Origin: Limonium bicolor
Taxonomy: Eukaryota; Streptophyta; Magnoliopsida; Caryophyllales; Plumbaginaceae
Reading direction: 5' to 3'
DNA: 64,000 nucleotides
Assembly (NCBI GenBank): GCA_023374045.1
Contig: CM041776.1
Location: 277,163,039-277,227,038, forward strand
The notes under the pieces were generated by a model. That model did not search any database, was not told where the DNA came from, and was given only the letters and a program-made list of their open reading frames with translations. The position numbers and the translations under genes are program-made. Positions 58,063-64,000 of this stretch are shown here, in pieces (positions within the stretch are counted from its first letter, which is position 1; each line of letters opens with the position of its first letter).

Positions 58063-59566
58063 ATGCTCCTTCAATCACGTAGTCTTCCCAAAGAATTAGC
58101 CAACTACGATCCTGAGATCGAGAGGATCTTTCTCCGTTCTTTAAAACAAAGAAGGAACCAACAAAGCACGACTCCTACACAAGAAGAATCAAGTACCATT
58201 AACGAGATGACAACTCCCACCATCCGCAACATCAACCGGCCATCCAGTTAAGGCCATCAACCCGCTATCAACCTCCCTCACCTTTCACAATCCGATTATG
58301 ATGAGTGGCAAAAATTGAAGCCATAGCATCAAATTCGTTGTGTAAAGGAGTTGGGCATGTTTGATGGCTCGAACCCGAACGAAGCCTTGCTGCATGTAAC
58401 TAAGTTTCTGCAGCATATCAACAGCCTTACCGCAACCGACGCTGTCCTACAATATGCACGACTCCCCCTTTTTCCTCATAGCCTCACTGGGATTGCAAGC
58501 AAATGGTACCATAGTTTAACTCCAAGTACCATTTCCACATGGGATGACATGGCAACCAAATTCTACGACAAATTCCTACCACCAAGTCGAACTCTAGAGA
58601 TGATTGCCGAGATATACAACTTCAAACAACTAGGTTCGGAGAACATCTGTGAGACTTGGGACCGGTTCAAAGGGTTGCTTCTGACATGTCCTCACCAAGG
58701 AGCAAATTTCCCAGTTGTTCTACAAGGAATGGGTAAACCAGTGCAAAACCATGATGCTATCCTCCCTCAGTGCAGATGTCCTGAAGAAGCCAGTAGAGCA
58801 ATTTCTGAGTGGGATTGAATCCCTCTGTGAAGAAATCAGAGATTGGGCCACCGGTGGATCAAGGGGCGGAACCCCAGGTTTATACCATATAGGAGAGAGT
58901 GACAATAAATTTGATAAATTGATGAAAAGTCATGAGCAGTTGTTGGAGAGCAACGCCCAACAGTTAACAAAGGTAAGTGCCCTGCAGAAAGTTGTAGAGC
59001 AGTTGGCAATGAGCTCCCGTCCTCAGCAAACAAATGTGGTTAATGCAAGACCACACAATCAAGTAACTTGTTCTTCTGTGTTTTCATTACCACCTACTAA
59101 CGTGTCCTGTACACAGTGTGGTGAACAACATGATTTCGAGCAATGCCCTGAATTGCAAGAATTAAAGGCATCTGAGAAGGTTAATTATGTGAGCAACAAC
59201 CAAGAGTTTAGGCAGCCTTGGCAACATGGTGCCCAACCCCCTCAAAATTTCCAGCACCAGGCCGGTTATCAAGGAGGTCCGAGGCAATTCTCGCAAACTC
59301 CTTATGGCAGAGTTCCTTCAATCCAACCATCCCAACACATATCTAATTCCGAAGCCAAGATGGCAGAGATGCACGACATGATGAAGGCGCTAATGAACAA
59401 ATCTTGAGATAATCAAGAAGAGATCTCAGCCCTTCGCAAGGACCACAAGTCGTTGCAGTCACAATTACAGCAACTACTTACTCAACCAAGGCCACCCGAT
59501 CAACTACCATCCCAAACCCAGCTTAATCCAAGAGAGCATGCCAAAGGCCAAGTGTAGGGCCTTTTC
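58063..59566 (+). pseudogene. gag of the pol-less Athila-like element
   Basis: The nucleocapsid precursor, probably starting at 58063 (MLLQSRSLPKELANYDPEIE) or slightly upstream. An in-frame stop lies near 58249 and another replaces a codon in KLKP-HQIRC near 58324. The core MFDGSNPNEALLHVTKFLQH...SKWYHSLTPSTISTWDDMATKF is closely similar to 25186-25893. A one-base break lies near 58700. The second part (58715-59407) has a zinc knuckle, C-x2-C-x3-H-x4-C in CTQCGEQHDFEQC, then a Gln-rich tail, with a TGA near 59405. Coding then stops and non-coding 3' sequence follows directly. Confidence 0.87.
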
Positions 59567-59726
59567 CATCCGGTCATCTTCATACTAGGGGAGTATTTTC
59601 TTTCATGTTCCTTTTCTTTTTCTTTATAATCTTTGTAGAATTATTTTCTTTTTTTTTACCTGAACACTAGGGATAGTGTTCCTGCCAAGTGTAGGGCAGG
59701 GAAACTTTACGGCCTTTGAATAAAAA

Positions 59727-59762
<36 letters not shown>

Positions 59763-60609
59763 GTTAGTATATATATAAATAATATTTAATAAGTTGTCTT
59801 ATCAATGTTTTATTAAGCTTTTTGCATGTTCCTTGATAAAGAAAGATTGAGAAAGGATAAGTGATTGTTCTCTCAAGAGGTAAGTTTTCGAATGACTTTT
59901 AGATTTCTATTTTAACTTCATGACTCTCTTTATTAATCATCACATGAGTATATGACCTTATACCTATTTAATCTATGATTTACTTCTGGGTAATGTTTGT
60001 CCTCCATTCTTTTTCAAAATAGAGAAAACTCTTTTGGGTGAAAATCTTAAATAGGGTTTGTTAAAAAAAAGAAGAAAAACAATATATATAATATAAAAAA
60101 AGAAAAAAAGAGAAAAAAATGAAGCATTCTATTCCATGAGGTTGCAAAAATTGCCTCAAAATAAAGAAATTGGAGAGTTTTTCCTTTTGTTTTATTCCTA
60201 AATTCCCTATTCTTAATAAAATCATGGCCAGGTTCAGAAACCCTTGAAAAATAGGGATGAATCATGGAAACCATTAATAAGAGTCTTGGCCATATTCAGA
60301 AACCCTTGAAAAATAGGGCAGAATTATGGAAACCAGGAAAAAGGAGAGATTACAAATCCCTTATATAAAATAGCCCAAGAGTTTTTGATCAGTTTTGAAA
60401 TTGTATATTTTATTTTATACCCATTAGTATGTCTTGATGAAATAAGGGGGGGGGGGGGGGGGGGTTAAGTGATGCTTGTGAATTAGAGTCAGGTAGTTGG
60501 AAATGACTCATCTAGTTGTCATTATTAAGGGTATCTGTTTTGTGCACAAGCAGTTATTCTTTTCTGATTAAATTTGCTCGAGGACTAGCAAAAGGTAAGT
60601 GTAGGGCGT
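59567..60609 (+). other. Non-coding 3' region of the pol-less element
   Basis: Colinear in part with 2580-3619: 'aacactagggatagtgttcctg' at about 59664, 'cagaaacccttga' blocks and the polypurine-like GGTAAGTGTAGGGCG just before the LTR. It includes a TA dinucleotide tract (about 59730-59756) and a 19-base G run at 60446-60464. Confidence 0.8.
60446..60464 (+). repeat. Homopolymer of 19 G
   Basis: An uninterrupted run of 19 G. The homologous position at about 3500 reads AAGAAAGATTAAG with no G run. Confidence 0.95.
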
Positions 60610-62091
60610 TGATAAGCCTCAAACTTATCATATTTTAGAAGTTAGAATTTTAGGAATATTAATTAAAATAATGATAAAATAGCTAGTTTTTGATATTATC
60701 TTGCTTACAAAGTTCATTATATAAATTCGGACTTATGTTTGGTATGTTTTCATGTTAGGAATAACTCTCTAATCAAAGGATGAAGTTTTTCCGGGTACGA
60801 TGCCGGATGTCAAATTCACGGCATGAGTATGGAGCAGCGCAGAGGATTTGCCGGATGCTGTGTCGGGCATCCCTAGCCGGCATAAGCGGAAAAGTCATCC
60901 CGGTTCACCAAAAGTTAACAGTTAATTACCATTAACAAAGTAGCCGATGCCGGGTGTGGTGCCGGACATCCATGTCTGGCACAAGCATCTTTTCGCTGAT
61001 TTGGCGGTTTAATTGACCATTAAATACCAAGTAATGCCGGGTATCCCTATCCGGCATGACTTCTGGCACATGTGGAAATTGAAGTCTATAAATAGGCCGA
61101 AGGTCTGTAACACCAGGGTCTTCAACATTCTATATTCACGACTCATATTCTGCAAACCACCGTGCCACTTCTACCAAGGAATTCTACGCATCCAACCTAC
61201 GAGAAGAAGATTTCCATTGGGTTTGAAGGGATTCTCACCAAGTTAATCCCCTTTTCCTCTTTGTATTCTTCTTGTATTTGTATGGATGGTTGAGTAGGAT
61301 CTCTTGTTGTCTTTGGTTAGGGATCAATCTTCCTTGTAAACATATATGATCATTCAATATATTTGCAAGCATTAATAAAGATTTTGATCTTTAGACTAAG
61401 TTGAATAGTGTTAGCCACTTATTCTCTTCATTCAAAGTTCTACTTTTGTTAATCAAACAAGAGTATAATGGGTTGTGAAAATCTTAGTGATCTTTACCAT
61501 TGTCTACTACAAATTAGAAGATGATACTTAAGTTTAGGAAATAACCCTTGAAGTCCCCATCGCCTTGTTGGTTTATTGACATAACATTTGCTAGATTCGA
61601 TAATGGATTGTGAGTTTCCTAATTCGAATCCGAAACTGGAAAAAGTATTGACATTTTGGTCTTGCTAGGTGTACTGTCGGGTTTTCGATGTCCGGCACAT
61701 TCAACATCTTTGAATGTTCTGTGCGTTCGCGTCCGGCGCGTCCATGTGTTTGGTTAATTCGAGACTTGTTAACTAAAATTTGTGATCATATTCTCAATTA
61801 GGTTGATTATAATCCCGAACCTCGGATAATTCATTGTAAATAGCCCATTTAGTTAGATTATAAGATAGTCATTTTAATCAAAATTAGTGTTCATTTTCCC
61901 CCCTTTGTTAGATCTAGGCAATTACTAAGGATTAGGACTGATTTTCTATTTAATCCCTTGGGTTTGATACTCTTAGTCGTAATTTACTTACACTTTACTC
62001 TGAATGGGATTTTTTATACCCGTATTAGAGTTAGTAGGATTCTTTTATTTGTTTTTGTATATAATTTTCCCTACTAAAATATCTGTTAGCA
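60610..62091 (+). repeat. 3' LTR, 1482 bp
   Basis: TGATAAGCC...CTGTTAGCA. It is followed not by genomic target DNA but by AAATGGCG, the same spacer and first primer-site bases that follow a 5' LTR. Confidence 0.9.
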
Positions 62092-62214
62092 AAATGGCGT
62101 CGTTGTAGTATAGTGGTAAGTATTCCCGCCTGTCACGCGGGTGACTTGGGTTCGATCTCCGGCAACGACGCCATTTTGCTAACAGATATTTTAGTAGGGA
62201 AAATTATATACAAA
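62054..62214. repeat. Perfect 52 bp inverted repeat with the tRNA body as 57 nt loop
   Basis: 62054-62105 (U5 end, AAA spacer, TGGC and tRNA 5' acceptor strand) is exactly complementary to 62163-62214 (tRNA 3' acceptor strand, GCCA, TTT spacer complement and inverted U5 end). Similarity stops sharply beyond 62214. Confidence 0.95.
62099..62170 (+). tRNA. tRNA-Asp(GTC)-like sequence, probable retro-copy of the primer tRNA
   Basis: 72 nt fold as tRNA-Asp: acceptor GTCGTTG/CAACGAC, D-arm TAGTATAGTGGTAAG, anticodon arm CCCGCCTGTCACGCGGG with anticodon GTC, T-loop TTCGATC and discriminator G. CCA follows directly at 62171-62173, although plant nuclear tRNA genes do not encode CCA. Compared with the standard plant tRNA-Asp, which I recall, there are four transitions: positions 49, 50 and 61 C to T and 71 G to A. 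The T-stem therefore has three G-T wobble pairs. The A box (TAGTATAGTGG) is intact and the B box (GGTTCGATCTC) has one change, so transcription is possible. The inverted LTR ends on both sides argue for origin by reverse transcription. Confidence 0.9.
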
Positions 62215-63780
62215 CATAAACAATCCCTCCTCGTGTGGTAGGATTGAAGGGGTGGCAACAAAGCTCCTGGCTCTTTTCATAATATCCCTAACAAGATTAA
62301 AACCAAATTTCTTTCCCAATATATGGCCTACTATGGAGTTTCTCCAATAATCAATCTCTGAGGAAATATCATCCTCCCCAATAGTAACAAAGGGGCAATT
62401 GGTATCCAGGTCAATGTAATTATCAATACGAAGCGACATACCAGAGCAAGAATTATGTGTAGCTAGCAAATTATCCAAGAAGGAAACGGGGTTCATAGAC
62501 CTGATAGTAGAGCTAGGGCTTGCACCTAGGACGATAGGCTTGTTGGCGTGAATGGGGCTCTGTGAATCAACAGCTTTCCCTGACAAATGGCTTGATGGAG
62601 GGTAACAAATAGCGGAAGAGTCGCAGCCTTGGGGCTTGTTCTTGGGCACAGAACTTTGCACACCAATTGGTTCTCTAGAAGAGCTCGAGACCACTTGGGG
62701 GAGGTGGAAATGCTGCATATGAAGCGAAAGCCTTGACGGGGTGTGGAGAGCTATGGGAAGTGGATACTTCTTCTTGGGCAGCAAATAGAGGAGGAAGTCC
62801 TTTGAATTCATGTCCATGCTGAAACCTTTCCCGATAGACTCATGGGAAGACAAAATGGAAGGCACTACAACGTGATCTCCATTGGAAGCGGAAAGGGGAG
62901 GAGCCATTGAAGAAGAAAGGGTGGACGAGTCCGGATGAGCTAAATACTCTTGAAAGGCAAGGTCCACCGATGTGATAGAAAGGTCCACCACCAGATTGCA
63001 ATCTTCCACTTTAGCCAGAGCATTTAAGTGGAAACTTGAGCAGATCCTTCGGGGGATGACAAAATAAACTCTTGTATGGTGCCAAACAGTATGGCTCAGC
63101 TCACCGCAAGAGAGGGGACAAAACAAGAATCACCTCCCTCACCAATACCTGCCTGCATCAGAATTGAGGGACTAGCACCTTGCACATAGGGATCTAAGAA
63201 GGGGAGACTAATAACAGCGCGAGCAGAAAAGCCCTCACTTTCTAGAACAAAACCACTACTAATCGGAGGTGGAACCAACAATAATTCACTCCCAGTACTC
63301 TTTGCACATGAGGAGGTAGGACTTGGGACTTGACTAGTAGAGATAACACATGCTTCAACACACCACCAGCGAAAGCAGACACTAGAGAGAGAGGGACAAC
63401 GCTACCAGTTGCTAGCAGGGAGGAACCGCCTCTGGAGCTCGGGGGAGGCACAACGCCATGAACACTACAGTCAGGTGACCTCGATGAGGTAGCACATGAG
63501 TGGCAACGCTTGGACATGGCTAACCTGGCCTTCTTACTGACAAGACACTGGAAGAGAAAGGAGGAAGAGGAATCACCGGGAAGGTTAGCTGTCGGAGGGA
63601 AGGGGAGGAGTAAGCAACCCTAGGTGGGAGGTCGACCACCAGGAGGGAGCTGGACGACAAGGAGGGACCACTACTAGGCTCCAACAGCAGAGGAGACACG
63701 CAACACGGTAGTAGCGAGAAACATAGTGAAAACTAAGTATTGAGGGAAACAAAGAGAGAGAAAGCGAAAGCGTGTGACAA
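62215..63780 (-). pseudogene. LINE ORF1 fragment (5' part only), third LINE family
   Basis: Minus-strand frames at 63517-63242, 63281-63096 and 63126-62215 are parts of one Ser/Pro-rich ORF1 with two or more frame breaks (start MSKRCHSCATSS at 63517). Its last part reads EDDISSEIDYWRNSIVGHIL GKKFGFNLVRDIMKR, the beginning of the DUF4283 domain of plant LINE ORF1. It then ends abruptly at 62215, where the inverted U5 starts. 63780-63518 is the likely LINE leader. LINE copies normally lose the 5' end; this one keeps the 5' part and lacks the whole 3' part. Confidence 0.7.
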
Positions 63781-64000
63781 TGCGTTTTATCCCTTAATGA
63801 TTACTTTCTAATTCTATGTCTATGTATATTCTCCTGTCCTGTAAAGCAATCAATCTATCATTTTTTGTTTAGTACTAAATGTACATTTTTACATGTTTAA
63901 TGAACATTTTTGTTTTACAATATGTACAATTGATCTAGCTATATTTTGCTATATTTGGATGTAGCCAAGACCTCTTGAAAATTAAGACTCTATATATTAT
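63781..64000. other. Short AT-rich flank, nothing recognised
   Basis: No coding sequence or known repeat is visible. The right boundary of the LINE-derived segment probably lies near 63780, but the terminal sequence is not known. Confidence 0.35.

Larger units (their letters stand above)
55521..62091 (+). mobile_element. Athila-like element lacking pol (gag only), 6.6 kb
   Basis: 5' LTR 55521-57012, primer-binding site at 57016, gag at about 58063-59560, then non-coding sequence and 3' LTR 60610-62091. No protease, RT, RNase H or integrase is present, so it would depend on enzymes from a relative. The gag is close to that of the 22.6 kb element, but its LTRs belong to the other family (the one at 3.6 kb). 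No target-site duplication can be recognised: the left flank is ...GCTAAT inside a LINE, while the right flank is the tRNA palindrome. A Stowaway-like MITE sits inside it at 57256. Confidence 0.88.

Noticed and set aside
62099..62173. Ordinary nuclear tRNA-Asp gene
   Set aside because: CCA is encoded, and both sides are exact inverted copies of the LTR end plus PBS spacer of an element primed by tRNA-Asp, so chance insertion beside a gene is implausible.

Overview
The window is nuclear DNA from a flowering plant, almost certainly a eudicot. The evidence is a plastid-type ferritin gene with the plant arrangement of seven introns, Ty3/gypsy elements of the Athila type primed by tRNA-Asp, plant L1-type LINEs with a C-terminal RNase H domain, a plant mobile domain (PMD) gene and a FAR1-type MULE transposase. 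The species cannot be named from the sequence. Only the ferritin gene looks like an intact host gene. Nearly everything else is transposon or decayed transposon.

Layout. 1-604: minus-strand coding fragment of a plant transposon protein, cut by the window edge. 1.6-1.9 kb: GGTCGG hairpin repeats. 2.0-5.1 kb: 3' end and 3' LTR of an Athila-like element. 5.1-9.6 kb: gene-free, with small tandem repeats. 9.66-10.8 kb: LINE 3' end abutting half a MITE. 11.5-14.2 kb: ferritin gene on the minus strand, with an iron-response-like promoter element. 14.4-17.4 kb: three MITE-like elements in AT-rich DNA.

18.7-37.6 kb is a three-level nest. A PMD pseudogene on the plus strand is split by a roughly 5.3 kb LTR-like element (TSD CCTAG). 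That element is split in turn by a 10.8 kb Athila-like retrotransposon (TSD CACAT). Removing the insertions restores the PMD reading frame exactly. 37.7-43.2 kb: an unrecognised plus-strand reading frame, a tandem repeat of about 105 bp, and a FAR1-type MULE transposase gene on the minus strand with recognisable introns. 43.36-49.71 kb: a full-length LINE between 15 bp target-site duplications. 51.05-51.44 kb: a long-palindrome MITE. 53.6-55.5 kb: a second, 5'-truncated LINE, interrupted by a pol-less Athila-like element (55.52-62.09 kb) that itself carries a Stowaway-like MITE.

The most unusual structure is at 62.05-63.8 kb. The 3' LTR of the pol-less element is not followed by target DNA. 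It runs through the PBS spacer into a complete copy of tRNA-Asp(GTC) ending in CCA. This is followed by an inverted copy of the last 41 nt of the LTR region (U5 end plus AAA spacer), and then by antisense LINE ORF1 that keeps its 5' part and lacks its 3' part. I read it as a genomically frozen, tRNA-primed reverse-transcription intermediate in which the primer tRNA was itself copied into DNA and the nascent strand switched template onto LINE RNA.
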